From NCBI RefSeq assembly GCF_024355225.1, contig NZ_VCNH01000003.1:1-64000 (forward strand): a DNA stretch of 64,000 nt. Reading direction: 5' to 3'. The notes below the pieces were generated by a model. That model had not been told where the DNA came from, ran no database searches, and saw nothing but the letters and a program-made list of their open reading frames with translations. The first letter of the stretch is position 1; each line of letters opens with the position of its first letter. This document shows positions 53,268 through 62,056 of the stretch, one piece after another. Made by a program: the position numbers and the translations under genes. Origin of the DNA: Roseovarius sp. M141 (lineage in GTDB: Bacteria > Pseudomonadota > Alphaproteobacteria > Rhodobacterales > Rhodobacteraceae).

Positions 53268-53711
53268 TCAGAACTTGAAAATCGCCTTCTTCGCGGATTT
53301 GGGTTTGATGACCTCGCCCTCCGCATCCTTGCGTACGGCTACTTTCGGATCGACCGAATAAAGTCCGTTCCGGTTTTCCCGTTTCAGCAAACCGTTATCG
53401 GCAAAGCGGGAGCGCCAGCGCTGAACCGTCACGACGGTAGTCGACAGCCGCGCAGCGCTGTCGTCCATGCGCCCGAGATAGCCGCTGTCGCGAATGTCCT
53501 GACAGATATCGGCAAGCACCCGGCAGGCAATGTTCTCCTTGGCCTTGTTGTAATGCGCCTTGACCTGGCGGAAGAGATCGATGTTCACGCCGAGCTCGCC
53601 GGGCCCGAGCGCCTCCGCCTCAGGTGGCCCCTCGAAGAAGGTGACAGGCGTCGCGCCAAATAATGTCTTTTCTTCGGTCAATTTATGCTCGTCTCTTCCG
53701 CATGGTCTCAT
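53268..53711 (-). CDS. Winged-helix protein, possibly RepL-like or regulatory
   Basis: 147 residues from ATG 53711; a TTG at 53681 is an alternative. After FRQVKAHYNKAKENIACRVLADICQDIRDSGYLG comes a wing-helix stretch MDDSAARLSTTVVTVQRWRSRFADNGLLKRENRNGLYSVDP. The last part resembles RepL-type initiators and MarR-like readers (N.G.Y.V.P). A second replication function or a regulator is possible. It is convergent with traG. Between them, a 5'-terminal scrap of another ORF (MTWKLYAQYENDG from 53200) may mark an old junction. Confidence 0.5.
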   Translation of the reverse strand: MRPCGRDEHKLTEEKTLFGATPVTFFEGPPEAEALGPGELGVNIDLFRQVKAHYNKAKENIACRVLADICQDIRDSGYLGRMDDSAARLSTTVVTVQRWRSRFADNGLLKRENRNGLYSVDPKVAVRKDAEGEVIKPKSAKKAIFKF

Positions 53712-53950
53712 TCCCAATACCTGTTGCGCCTGTCCCGAACCCGGGAAGACGCAGAAGGCGTGCGCCTGTCATTCCTGCAAACGCTTTGCATCCGATCCGG
53801 GCATTCAGATCGAATGCAAAACGCTCTGCCTTGCCTGCGCATTGCTGCTTGCGCAGGTGACGCTGTTTATAATCCAGTCGGACTTTAGGGGAAGGGGCGA
53901 TCTGTGTCATCCGGGCTTCCAAGACCGCATTGTGACGGGGTGGGAGGATT

Positions 53951-53989
53951 GATCGGCCCCGGCGGTGGGAGGGTCCACCGGGACCGATC
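53951..53989. terminator. Strong hairpin after the DUF736 gene
   Basis: GATCGG...CCGATC closes a GC-rich stem around CGGTGG/CCACCG. It starts 6 bases past the DUF736 stop. No T-run follows on either strand, so termination is likely but not certain. Confidence 0.5.
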
Positions 53990-53995
53990 TCGGGG

Positions 53996-54355
53996 TCAGG
54001 CGACCATCTGGTTGCTGGCGGCCTGGGGTTCGCGGGCCGACCAGAGCATCAGGTGGGTGACACCGTCATCACCGATCTCGTCGAGCGCGATCACGTTGGC
54101 GTAGATCGCCATGGCACCCAGTTCGGGGGCGGCCATTTTCACTGACAGGTAGTCGTTGCCGGTGGTCTCGGAGGTCTTCTTCCAGGCGGCGCCGATTTCG
54201 TAGGTGCCATTGGCGAAGACGCGGTAGTCCGGCTGATCGCTGTGGGCCTTCGCGTTGGGGACGATGGTGATCTTCGAGCGAACGGCCATGGTGGCGAGCG
54301 TGCCGGTGAAGATGTTCTTGTCGTTCCGGATGAGAGATGCGAGTTTGTTGCTCAT
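53996..54355 (-). CDS. DUF736 family protein
   Basis: 119 residues from ATG 54355, with AAGAGGAAA upstream. DUF736 marks: LIRNDKNIFTGTLATMAVRSKITIVPN, PDYRVFANGTYEIGAAWKKTSETTGNDYLSVKM, and a last strand LMLWSARE. The repeated AWKKxSExGxDYLSVK pattern is the family signature. Small proteins of this kind are near-universal in alphaproteobacterial conjugative elements; function unknown. A tandem two-domain relative is at 62897-63625. Confidence 0.8.
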   Translation of the reverse strand: MSNKLASLIRNDKNIFTGTLATMAVRSKITIVPNAKAHSDQPDYRVFANGTYEIGAAWKKTSETTGNDYLSVKMAAPELGAMAIYANVIALDEIGDDGVTHLMLWSAREPQAASNQMVA

Positions 54356-54975
54356 GGTATTTTCCTCTTCTTTGGTGTCAGGAACCATTTCCTGATGACA
54401 CTGGACCAGCATGGGTGAAGCCGAGAAAACGCACCAAGAAAACCCGAGTGGTGCGGCTCGCAGCCAACCAAGCGCAGCGCCGGGCGGCGAGAACTCGGTC
54501 GGGCTTTTTGACATTGCGTTTTGGAGCGCCCATGCCCAGTGGCGGTCAATCAGGAACTGGTCCCTGACAGCCGGGTCAAGTGAGGAAATTCCCTTGGGCA
54601 ATGTGCACCTCACCCCACGTGAACGGCGATGACGGCACCGGCCCCTGCCCCATTCCCGGCCCCGTGCAGGATCATGGCCCCAACGCGAAAGCCCACAGCG
54701 ATCAGCGCTGCATCGCATCGCCATCAGGTGCCCGATCGCGCTGACGCCGGAGACCTCCGGGACCACCGGCATCGACCGTTCTGCGAAAATGGGGCTCAGG
54801 CGGTGCCGTAGCCCCTACGCCAATATGTTTGCGGGACGGGATCCGTGGCGCGTTTCATCCGGCCGATGCTCTGGTCTGCTCCACAGCCCGGCAGCCAACT
54901 GATGGCACCACTCCCGTGATCCGGTGCATACCCGCCCGCCGCCGGGGGCGTTCGATCCTCCCGTCAACCGCCATC
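54356..54975. other. 620-base gap without a supported gene
   Basis: Short frames exist on both strands, but none has a good ribosome binding site or a recognisable protein. Probably carries the promoter of the DUF736 gene and the tail of the leftward operon that ends at 54976. Confidence 0.4.
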
Positions 54976-55314
54976 TCAGGGATCGGTGGGGCCGTCGATA
55001 TGTTTGTGAAGGAGATCGAACCGCTGGATGACAAGATCCACCGCGCGCCGTTTGGCATCCGCATCGTCGGTAAAGGTGCCGGTGCGCACATACCCATGAA
55101 AATGGCACAGATCGCCCGGCGACAGGTGGTCGGCGATCTGGTCGCGCAGCGGTCGCTTGAAACAGACGATGGTGTTCCATGCCGGGCGATCCGGGCTTCG
55201 CGGGCTTACCGGGTGAGCATCAAGGGTATGGAAGACCGTCAGGACAAGCGCCTTCTCATAAGGCTTGATGGTGCCGATGCGCACGATCGCATCCCATGTG
55301 AAGGACCCACTCAT
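54976..55314 (-). CDS. SSB-like (OB-fold) protein
   Basis: 112 residues. The stretch WNTIVCFKRPLRDQIADHLSPGDLCHFHGYVRTGTFTDDADAKRRAVDLVIQRFDLL follows single-stranded DNA-binding proteins: W..V.F, GD...HGYV.T..F, then VDLVIQ. The N-terminal strand is VRIGTIKPYEKALVLTVF. It lacks the acidic C-terminal tip of housekeeping SSB. Fits a leading-region protein coating newly entered single-stranded DNA. Last gene of a leftward operon. Confidence 0.6.
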   Translation of the reverse strand: MSGSFTWDAIVRIGTIKPYEKALVLTVFHTLDAHPVSPRSPDRPAWNTIVCFKRPLRDQIADHLSPGDLCHFHGYVRTGTFTDDADAKRRAVDLVIQRFDLLHKHIDGPTDP

Positions 55315-55340
55315 CGCCTATGTCCCGCCGGTGGTGCGCA

Positions 55341-55763
55341 TCAGCGGCACCAGGGTGACGGGCCACGCCGCCCGAATGGTTCTGCCAGCCCGGCGGCGAT
55401 CATGGCGAGGCCGACCTCGCCCTCCCGGACCCAGAGCCGGGCGAGACGGCGACCGTATCGGTCCCGCCCGCCATAGGCGATCCGGGTCAGGCCGGTGGTG
55501 AGGAGCCGCGTGAGCTCAAATCTTGCCGCCTGCGCCAGACGCCGCTCATTGGCGCAACGCCCTTCGATCTCGGGCGCATCGATGCCGAGCAGACGGATCT
55601 TGGTGCCCAAGTACCAGAGCGTGTCGACGACGCAGGTGATGCGGCGCTGGTACGGGCGGCACTCGCGCCAATCAATCTGCTGTGCAGACGTCGCTGCCGG
55701 AGCAACCAGCACGACCGTCAGCACGGAAGCCAAAGCCCCGTCAGTGATCATATGCAGCCTCAT
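55341..55763 (-). CDS. Thermonuclease-fold (SNase) protein with altered active site
   Basis: 140 residues with a signal peptide (ASVLTVVLVAPAATSAQQ). SNase marks are KIRLLGIDAPEIEGRCANERRLAQAARFELTRLL, GGRDRYGRRLARLWV and GLAMIAAGLAEPF. In active nucleases the first strand ends in V.DGDT; here it reads CVVDTLWYLG, so the Gly-Asp pair with a calcium ligand is missing. Exported; activity doubtful. Overlaps the upstream gene by 4 bases. Confidence 0.7.
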   Translation of the reverse strand: MRLHMITDGALASVLTVVLVAPAATSAQQIDWRECRPYQRRITCVVDTLWYLGTKIRLLGIDAPEIEGRCANERRLAQAARFELTRLLTTGLTRIAYGGRDRYGRRLARLWVREGEVGLAMIAAGLAEPFGRRGPSPWCR

Positions 55764-56199
55764 GTCGGGCGGAACTCGAAGAGGTGCTGGAACTCGAGGA
55801 GCAGGCCGCGCAGATGGTAGGTGGCGAAGACGTCCGGAAGGTCGGTATGGCGCCTACTCAACCCCCGCAGATAGCGTTGAATATGCGTGCGGAAGCCCGG
55901 ATCATCGACCGTGTAGGGAAAGCATTCCGCGGAGATGATCGCGCAGTCCTCGACGGCGATGATATACCAGCCCTCATCCCGGAACCCGAACGTGTCGATC
56001 TGCTCTTGGGACAGGCGTCCGGTGGGCAGGGGCTGGCAGATGTCCGCGTTGACCGGCAGCGCGGAACGGGCGTGGACGCTGACCACCTGTTGCCGACGGC
56101 GGAGCTGGTTCGCAAGCAGGAGCACCAGATCATCGTAGCGGTCCTGCTCAAGGGCACGGATCACGCTGGCTTTGAAACTGTCGACGACCTCGCTCACAT
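55760..56199 (-). CDS. Hypothetical protein
   Basis: 145 residues from a GTG just past the stop of the small membrane protein gene. No family recognised. It has SFKASVIRALEQDRYDDLVLLLANQLRRR at the front, then FGFRDEGWYIIAVEDCAIISAECFPYTVDDPGF and YHLRGLLLEFQHLFEFRP. Cytoplasmic, no signal or membrane segment. Cotranscribed with the SNase and SSB-like genes by overlap, so it may share a DNA-handling role. Confidence 0.55.
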
Positions 56200-56387
56200 C
56201 ACTGCCCCTGAAGAGTCAGACTTTCATCGGTGGCTGCACCTTCCTCCAGCGCGGCGGTATTCGCGCGATTACAAACATCCGCGACCCAGACGCGCATCGC
56301 CAGAAACAACCCCATAGTTGCCGCGGCGCGGCACAAAGAGAATAGCCATCGCCAGAAATGCCTGCGATTGAGCAGGTCCATGCTCAT
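56199..56387 (-). CDS. Small membrane protein
   Basis: 62 residues with one membrane helix (FSLCRAAATMGLFLAMRVWVADV) flanked by basic residues. First gene of the leftward operon 56387 to 54976. No family recognised, and no strong ribosome binding site; kept because it is tightly linked to the next gene. Confidence 0.4.
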   Translation of the reverse strand: MSMDLLNRRHFWRWLFSLCRAAATMGLFLAMRVWVADVCNRANTAALEEGAATDESLTLQGQ

Positions 56388-57158
56388 TTCAACCGAAAGT
56401 CGCGCAAGATCGCCGATGCTGGTGCGAGTATCACCGCGCCTCTTGCCGTAAGTGGAAGGTTTGAGATGACGCTGGAGACAGGTGAGCAGCCCCTCTGCGA
56501 GTGAAAGGATGCGCAGATAGCGCCGTGCTTCAGGTATCGGTGCTGGGAATCAGACCGTCATTCGGCTGGTGGAAAGGTCCCGTCCCGCGCGAGCGATCGT
56601 CACCGGATGGCGAAGACCGCGCCAGTGGGCTTCGGGAGCGTAGCGAGTAGAGCGCGGCCGGAACGGCGCGCCTGAAACGTCAACAACAGAGTTCTGGAAG
56701 ATAATTTGCTTGGATCCCCGGGCGCAAATCCTGCCTAACTCGCCGCGAAGGAGTGCAAAAATCCCGAAAACCCGAAGACCCCCACCCGGTCATCGGGTTG
56801 GCCCCAGACGGCTGCGTTCACAATAGCGCTCCGGTGCGAAATACCTATCGTGAACCTGTCCCTCCGCTCCGGATGGTCGTTTTTGCGGGTGTCGCTCGAG
56901 CGGATCGAGACAGGATCGATGTCGGTTTCACCGATGGCGCGGGATGGCCGGGCTCTCATCGCATCGCGGTTTTTGCGAGACTAGGAGGTGGCTCAAGGGC
57001 GGCCTGAGCCTTTTGCGGTTCCCAGCGAAGGAGCAGGTTTTGATAGTTTGGCCGACAAGATCGATCATTGAGACCCTCGCCCTAATCGTGTCATCGACGC
57101 CGATCTGAATTATGGCCTCACCGCGATCTCTGGGGCATGCGCTGATCTGGCTTTGATG
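56388..57158. other. 771-base gap without a supported gene
   Basis: No convincing ORF or RNA. Scattered short frames only. Probably contains the promoter of the leftward small operon and the end of the SH3-SNase unit. Confidence 0.4.
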
Positions 57159-58235
57159 TTACCTGCACCAGGCTTGAGGACGTGGTGGACAGCTTGTCCG
57201 ACCGCATCGGTACGGCACGGCCAGCCCTTCACCGATGAGTATGCGTCCCACATCCTCACCGTCAACAAACAACGAGCCACAAAGGCGTCCGAAGTTGCAT
57301 TGCTCTGTGCCTTCCGTCCCGGGCCGACACGAACAGGCCACGCGCTCAAATTCAATCGACGCCGCGTCTCGCACCAGCTGATTGAGACGCGCTGTGGCGC
57401 GTTCCCCGACCTGACGTTCTGCAGTGCAGGAAGGCCTCCATGTCTCAGGCGCGTTAAACCCGACAAGACGCACATTCGCCGTCACGCCTCGAATATCGAC
57501 AGTATCACCATCAATGATCCGCACATCGCCGGCACGAAGGGATCGATCCTGCAGGGCGGGTCGTACCGCGGCTGGCGCCATCCCAGACAGGAAGCTGGAA
57601 GACATCCAGCCCGTCCCCAGGTTTGATCGAATTTGGGTCCACTGCCCTTCTTCGCGCAGTCTTTGGACGCGTGTCCCTTCGGCCAAAACACCCATAACGG
57701 CATTCGAAGTAGACGGCCCTGCACGTTGGTTGACACGCGTCCCTGTCACATAGACGTAAGCGGCATCTGTCGTCTGCGATGTGGGTGTCGCTGACGGGCT
57801 GGAAGATGTGGACGGTGAAGATGTTGAATCAAACAATGATCCAACCAACGCGAAGAACGCGACAGCAATAATCAGTGGCACCATAATTTGGCGTTCAGCC
57901 CTGCGCACGGCGCGCCGTGGTGCACTGATCGCACGGGTCACGGACATCGGACGGGATCTCGCCTGAACGGATCTGGTGCTGCGTTTTGGTGCTGGTTTGG
58001 AAGCGCCGTTGTCGGCTGCTGTCGGAGTCTGGGCCGGTCTCTCACGTTCCAGTTTCAAGGCTTTGTGCAGGCTGGCATACTGGGCTTTACTCAGGCGCGT
58101 CTCAGTCCCATGCCGCTGAAACCGTTCGGCCATGTTTGTGAGAAACGACACCTCCCAGTCGTTTGCCTTCCCGGACCGCAGACGCGCATCAATGCGCGAT
58201 TGAATCTCTTTGGTGCGTTCCGGAGAAAAGGGCAT
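57159..58235 (-). CDS. SH3b-domain thermonuclease-like protein
   Basis: 358 residues from ATG 58235; a TTG at 58274 is possible. A basic cytoplasmic N-terminus (about 1-115) precedes one membrane helix IMVPLIIAVAFFALVGSLF. Then a bacterial SH3 domain (VTGTRVNQRAGPSTSNAVMGVLAEGTRVQRLREEGQWTQIR) and an SNase domain with RIIDGDTVDIRGVTANVRLVGFNAPETW. The DGDT and FNAPE motifs keep the metal and catalytic positions. Cys pairs (CSCRPGTEGTEQC, CGRTSCPP) suggest disulphides. A membrane-anchored periplasmic nuclease, common in Rhodobacterales plasmids. Confidence 0.75.
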   Translation of the reverse strand: MPFSPERTKEIQSRIDARLRSGKANDWEVSFLTNMAERFQRHGTETRLSKAQYASLHKALKLERERPAQTPTAADNGASKPAPKRSTRSVQARSRPMSVTRAISAPRRAVRRAERQIMVPLIIAVAFFALVGSLFDSTSSPSTSSSPSATPTSQTTDAAYVYVTGTRVNQRAGPSTSNAVMGVLAEGTRVQRLREEGQWTQIRSNLGTGWMSSSFLSGMAPAAVRPALQDRSLRAGDVRIIDGDTVDIRGVTANVRLVGFNAPETWRPSCTAERQVGERATARLNQLVRDAASIEFERVACSCRPGTEGTEQCNFGRLCGSLFVDGEDVGRILIGEGLAVPYRCGRTSCPPRPQAWCR

Positions 58236-58419
58236 CGACTGAATAACCTGCGCGGTTGGTATACTACGCAACAAATGTCATTTGCAGCACGGGTACAATA
58301 GACTGAGATTACATAGTGATGCCACTCAGCCAATCGCGCAACGGGATTGGCTGGACTGCAATCCCCAAGACTTTGGAGACTTGCGACGCGTCCAACTTTC
58401 GCGCGCTCCCGTTGAAACC

Positions 58420-58447
58420 GAAGAAAGGGCCGCCCGAAGGCGACCCT
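58420..58447 (-). terminator. Intrinsic terminator of the DUF2493 gene
   Basis: 9-bp stem (58426-58434 with 58439-58447) and TTCG tetraloop, followed on the minus strand by TTTCTT; it starts 8 bases after the stop codon. Confidence 0.8.
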
Positions 58448-58454
58448 CTCTTAT

Positions 58455-59390
58455 TTACTGATCTGCTTTCGTCTTCGCAGGATCCGTGACCCGCATGACC
58501 GTCAGACCTTTCGCTTCGGCCTTCTGTCCGAGATTCAGCGCGACCCCGTTGCCGCCGAAGAGAACGACCCCGGTCGCGGCGAACTTGTCGTCCAGAAGCT
58601 CGTCGTTACACTTGAACGGAGCCGCCCGCCCATGTGCGGACCAGCGCGGATCGAAGCGGGCCTGTGCGACGCCGCGCGCCCGCGCCCACCGGGCCGCGAT
58701 CATCTCGGCCCCATGCTTGCCGCCCTTGTGGCAGATGAAGATGTCCTGATTGCGGGTCTGCTTGATGCGATCCCGAACCTTGTCGAGCGTGTTGAAGATG
58801 ACGTCGATATCGCTCCAGTCGGTGGCACCCGAGACGATCAGGGGAACCCCCTCGACCTTCGACTTGGCAGCCGTCTCGCGATCATGCTGCTCGAGCAGCT
58901 GCCGAGCCTCGAAGACGGCTCCCGTCTCCTGTGCCCGGACGCTCGCGCGCGACCCCGCTGCCGGGATGAAGGCATGGCCGGTTTCGACCTCGTAGCATTC
59001 CGCTGCCGCCTCGGACATCGTCTCAATGGCGCCGACGATCTCCCGTAGCTGCAGGAAGCGGGCCTGGGTCTCTTCCAGAGCGGTTTCCGCGATTTCCGAT
59101 CCGTCGTGGCATTTCGCCAGTGCGCCGATCTTGTCGGCCGTGCGGTCAACCTCCTTCGTCAGAGTTACCTTGCGGCGCTGCAGGATGGTCGCGAGCCCAT
59201 GCGCGAGCGGTTCGATCTCGGCCTCGAGACCGGTGCTCCGGAGTTGACCGAGCAGGGTTTCAAAGGTTTCGCGGATGATGCTGTCCTTCAGGATGTCATC
59301 CCCGGGGATCGGAAGCTCGGCGTCCTTCTCCGTCAGCCCGAAAAGTTCGATGGTTTCATATGTGTTCGCTTGGTCGTAGGCCATGTTCAT
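58455..59390 (-). CDS. DUF2493 family protein
   Basis: 311 residues from ATG 59390, preceded by CCGGAGAT. The N-terminal two-thirds is helical, with CHDGSEIAETALEETQARFLQLREIVGAIE and FIPAAGSRASVRAQETGAV. The C-terminal SLOG-like Rossmann domain reads LIVSGATDWSDIDVIFNTLDKV, CHKGGKHGAEMIAARWARARGVAQARFDPRW and VVLFGGNGVALNLGQKAEAKGLTVMRV. SLOG domains bind nucleotides or nucleotide-derived signals. Frequent in alphaproteobacterial plasmids; function unknown. A frameshifted second copy is at 21972-22513. Confidence 0.85.
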   Translation of the reverse strand: MNMAYDQANTYETIELFGLTEKDAELPIPGDDILKDSIIRETFETLLGQLRSTGLEAEIEPLAHGLATILQRRKVTLTKEVDRTADKIGALAKCHDGSEIAETALEETQARFLQLREIVGAIETMSEAAAECYEVETGHAFIPAAGSRASVRAQETGAVFEARQLLEQHDRETAAKSKVEGVPLIVSGATDWSDIDVIFNTLDKVRDRIKQTRNQDIFICHKGGKHGAEMIAARWARARGVAQARFDPRWSAHGRAAPFKCNDELLDDKFAATGVVLFGGNGVALNLGQKAEAKGLTVMRVTDPAKTKADQ

Positions 59391-59997
59391 ATCTCCGGAT
59401 ATCGGTTGTTGAGCCACCACGTGAGTGTGGGGGCATGGCCGAATGTCTGGTTCTCCGAATCTGTCCGGGTCAGGGACGGCGCAGCCGCCGGCTTGCCGGG
59501 CGCAAAAGTTTTCCGAGCACGACGCCGACAACACGCGCGTCATCGCGCACTGGACCGACGTCCCCTCTCGCACCCCCCTCGCCGAAAAGTTTTGCGATCC
59601 TTGACGCGGGCTGATTCGGGGGCCATCCGGAGGATATGCTTCCGCACTCATGTGTGTGTGTTTGACGGTAGGTTTGCCCGACGCGAGCAGGCAAACGGCG
59701 CGACCGGACGCGGGAGACGGATGGAGCGGCGGGATCGTTTTGCCCCCGGGCAAAACAGACCAGAGCGCAATCCGGCGGAGCGGCCGGGGAGCGCCGTGCT
59801 CGCGAGACGGGCAGACCGGGAGGCCGGGTGCAACGCCGCGGTGAGGCCGCATGGCCGAATGCGCGATCGGCCAAGGGCCGATATCTCGCCTGCGACTTGG
59901 CTGCCGAGCAGGGGAGGCCGAAGGCTTCCGTCAGCTTGGCGAGCATTGTCAAGCAATGCACATAATGGTAGTCTATTGGAACACCGAGAGGATCGTC
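59391..59997. other. 607-base gap upstream of parDE
   Basis: No supported gene. The last 60 bases hold AT-rich sequence that may be the parDE promoter; the left part is probably the DUF2493 promoter. Confidence 0.4.
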
Positions 59998-60273
59998 ATG
60001 AGCGTACAGAAGCAATCCGTCAGTTTTACCGATACGGCCTACGCCTTCGCCAGAGAACTTGTCGAAGCCGGGGAATATCCCAACATGAGCGCGGCGGTTT
60101 CGGGTGAACTGGCGAAGGCCAAAGCGGAGCGTGAGCACGAACGGGTCCTCCTTGAGGCGGAACTGGAGCGGCGGTTGTCGCTGCCGCTCGATCAGTGGGA
60201 GCCGGTCGGGAACGCCACTGACGTCACAGCAGGCGCACGTGCGCATCTGGCCGCAAAGACCCGCAAGACTTGA
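59998..60273 (+). CDS. parD: ParD-like antitoxin
   Basis: 91 residues from ATG 59998, after GAGAGGAT. An RHH N-terminus (QSVSFTDTAYAFARELVEAGEYPNMSAAVSGEL) is followed by a toxin-binding helix KAEREHERVLLEAELERRLSLPLDQWEPV. Overlaps the toxin by one base (TGATG). A complete ParDE pair for plasmid stability. Confidence 0.8.
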   Translation: MSVQKQSVSFTDTAYAFARELVEAGEYPNMSAAVSGELAKAKAEREHERVLLEAELERRLSLPLDQWEPVGNATDVTAGARAHLAAKTRKT

Positions 60274-60605
60274 TGCGCTTTGTTCGGCATCCGTTCTTCG
60301 AACGGGATCTGATTGGCATCGTCGATCACATCATCGAGGTCACACAGGGCGATACCGCGGCAGCGCTTCGACGTTTGGATGAGGTCGATGCCCTGCTGAA
60401 AGCGATCGCAGACAACCCGGCTTCGGGCGTCCGCCTTGCCGGAAAACTCGATGGCTGGCTGGTGCGACACGGGGGCTCCGGGCATCGCCTGACGATCGTT
60501 TTCAAACCGGATATCGGGGCCGGACAAATTTACCTGGCCCTGGCAGCCTTTGGCGGGCGGGACTGGATGAAGATGGCCTCCGCCCGCCGGACCTTTTCGG
60601 AATAG
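60273..60605 (+). CDS. parE: ParE-family toxin
   Basis: 110 residues. RelE/ParE fold: RFVRHPFFERDLIGIVDHIIEVTQGDTAAALRRLDEVDALLKAIADNPASGVRL, then RHGGSGHRLTIVFKPDIGAGQIYLALAAFGGRDW. ParE toxins poison gyrase. Full length, unlike the fragment at 21615-21971. Confidence 0.8.
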   Translation: MRFVRHPFFERDLIGIVDHIIEVTQGDTAAALRRLDEVDALLKAIADNPASGVRLAGKLDGWLVRHGGSGHRLTIVFKPDIGAGQIYLALAAFGGRDWMKMASARRTFSE

Positions 60606-60618
60606 AAGGTGCGCAACG

Positions 60619-60750
60619 TCAGCTGGTATTCGCTTCCGAGCCGCCGGACATCACGGTCCGGTTGTCATCGCGCGACATCACTTTCCAGTACTTCAGAAGA
60701 GCAAGACGGCTCACCAGAACCATGATGATGGGGGCTGTCGGATGCTTGAC
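60619..60750 (-). pseudogene. Fragment related to the gene at 62040
   Basis: The end of a short ORF reads HPTAPIIMVLVSRLALLKY and SGGSEANTS, which matches HPTTPIIMELMNRLAVLKR and FGGSDANSA of the 62040-62423 protein. The upstream part has no good start and shifts frame. A decayed duplicate left beside parDE. Confidence 0.5.
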
Positions 60751-60845
60751 ATGCTCGTCTCTCAGGCGTTGGCCAATCCTGCATCCGTGAATACGCTGGC
60801 TCACTCCGACAGCATACCGGCCGCCCGCATGCTGAAGGCGTTCTT

Positions 60846-61307
60846 CTACCGGCCGAAACCGACAATCACGTGATCGTGGACCACGATCTCCATCACCTTG
60901 CAGGCCGCCACGATCTTCCGGATGAGGTCGATGTCGGTCTGGCTCGGATGCGGATCGCCGGACGGGTGATTATGGCAGAGGATGATGGCAGAAGCATCGA
61001 GAACAAGCGCTGAGCGGAGGACCTCGCTGACATAGACCGGGACGTGATCGATGCTGCCACGGGTCATGACCCTGTCGCGGATCAGCTTGTTCTTCCGGTC
61101 GAGTAGCAGCACCCGAAACACCTCGACCCGTTCGTGAACAGCGTTGAGTGCGAGGTAGTCGGTCAACATGCTCCAGGACTGCAGGGCGGCGGTGGACCGG
61201 GCGTGCCTGCGCAGGATCGCCCGGGCGGCGTCGATAGTCGCAATCTCGGCCTCGGAGAAGTCGGGCAAACGCCGCTCGGCGATCTGATCGGGGTCGTGCA
61301 GGGTCAT
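60846..61307 (-). CDS. radC: RadC-like JAB/MPN-domain protein with early stop
   Basis: 153 residues. JAMM motif HNHPSGDPHPSQTD near residue 112, with EVFRVLLLDRKNKLIRD and VYVSEVLRSALVLDASAIILC before it, as in plasmid RadC proteins. A TAG follows HDHVIVGFGR; past it the same frame reads KNAFSMRAAGMLSE, like the normal RadC C-terminus. So a point mutation probably removed about 15 residues; the metal site is intact. Overlaps the PAPS-reductase-like gene by ATGA. Function of plasmid RadC proteins is unsettled. Confidence 0.75.
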   Translation of the reverse strand: MTLHDPDQIAERRLPDFSEAEIATIDAARAILRRHARSTAALQSWSMLTDYLALNAVHERVEVFRVLLLDRKNKLIRDRVMTRGSIDHVPVYVSEVLRSALVLDASAIILCHNHPSGDPHPSQTDIDLIRKIVAACKVMEIVVHDHVIVGFGR

Positions 61308-62056
61308 GCTGCCTCCAATCGATCGAGAGTGTCGCGGAGGCTCGTCCCGTCGGGACGCAGGGTATGGTCGATCTCGTCTTCAAGCGCAATGTAGGTGGAA
61401 AGCAGATCTGGCCTCAGCCGTGCGGCGCATTGCAGATCGGCGAGCGAAGACATTATGCAGAAGCTGCAGGACAGACGCGACATGCCGCGGCCATAGGCCC
61501 AATGCGGCTCCTGCCCCGCAGCGGCGATGGTGTCAAACACCTCCCGCCTGGTGAGGCCATGGATTGGCAGCCAGTCGATCCAGGTTCGGCCCGCCACACC
61601 GTTTCGGGCATTCGGCCTGACCACGGGACGGCATCGGCGCGCGGCGCTTTCTTCGGCCCGCATCCCCATCGCGCTGACGATCCGCCCGGCGAACCGGGGG
61701 TTGGCCGCGAGATAGCGGCGCAACTCGCGCTCGATCGGACCCCGTTTCTGGTCGGATGTGCATTGGCGATATCGTGGGGATGGGAACATGCCCCGCGCCC
61801 GGACCATCTCGAAGAACGACCTTCGGGGTCGTGCGATCACCAGCGGCAGTCCGAAAGTGGTCTTCCGGATATGGCTGATCGTGCCGGGCCATTCGATGTC
61901 GCCGAGGGTGGCGTGGACGATGAGGAGCTGATCACGCGGGATGCCGGCCTCGACCAGTTTGATCGTCATCGCCTGGCTGTCCTTACCACCGGAATGGTTG
62001 ATCGCCACGAGGGCGCCGCGCTCAATCAGGTCGGTGATGTCAGGCGGAATTCGCAT
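61304..62056 (-). CDS. PAPS-reductase-family (PP-loop) protein
   Basis: 250 residues from ATG 62056, with GGAGG upstream and overlapping the stop of the 62040 gene. PP-loop AINHSGGKDSQAMTI, then HATLGDIEWPGT, RQCTSDQKRGP, SAMGMRAEESAAR and LSCSFCIMSS, with Cys and the R..C...K pattern of PAPS-reductase-like ATPases (related to DndC). It may adenylate a substrate in nucleic-acid or thiol chemistry. Linked to RadC and the unknown 127-residue protein in a leftward operon. Confidence 0.75.
   Translation of the reverse strand: MRIPPDITDLIERGALVAINHSGGKDSQAMTIKLVEAGIPRDQLLIVHATLGDIEWPGTISHIRKTTFGLPLVIARPRRSFFEMVRARGMFPSPRYRQCTSDQKRGPIERELRRYLAANPRFAGRIVSAMGMRAEESAARRCRPVVRPNARNGVAGRTWIDWLPIHGLTRREVFDTIAAAGQEPHWAYGRGMSRLSCSFCIMSSLADLQCAARLRPDLLSTYIALEDEIDHTLRPDGTSLRDTLDRLEAA

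Noticed and set aside
54411..54632. 73-residue + strand ORF and other small frames in 54356-54975
   Set aside because: No ribosome binding site and no conserved pattern.
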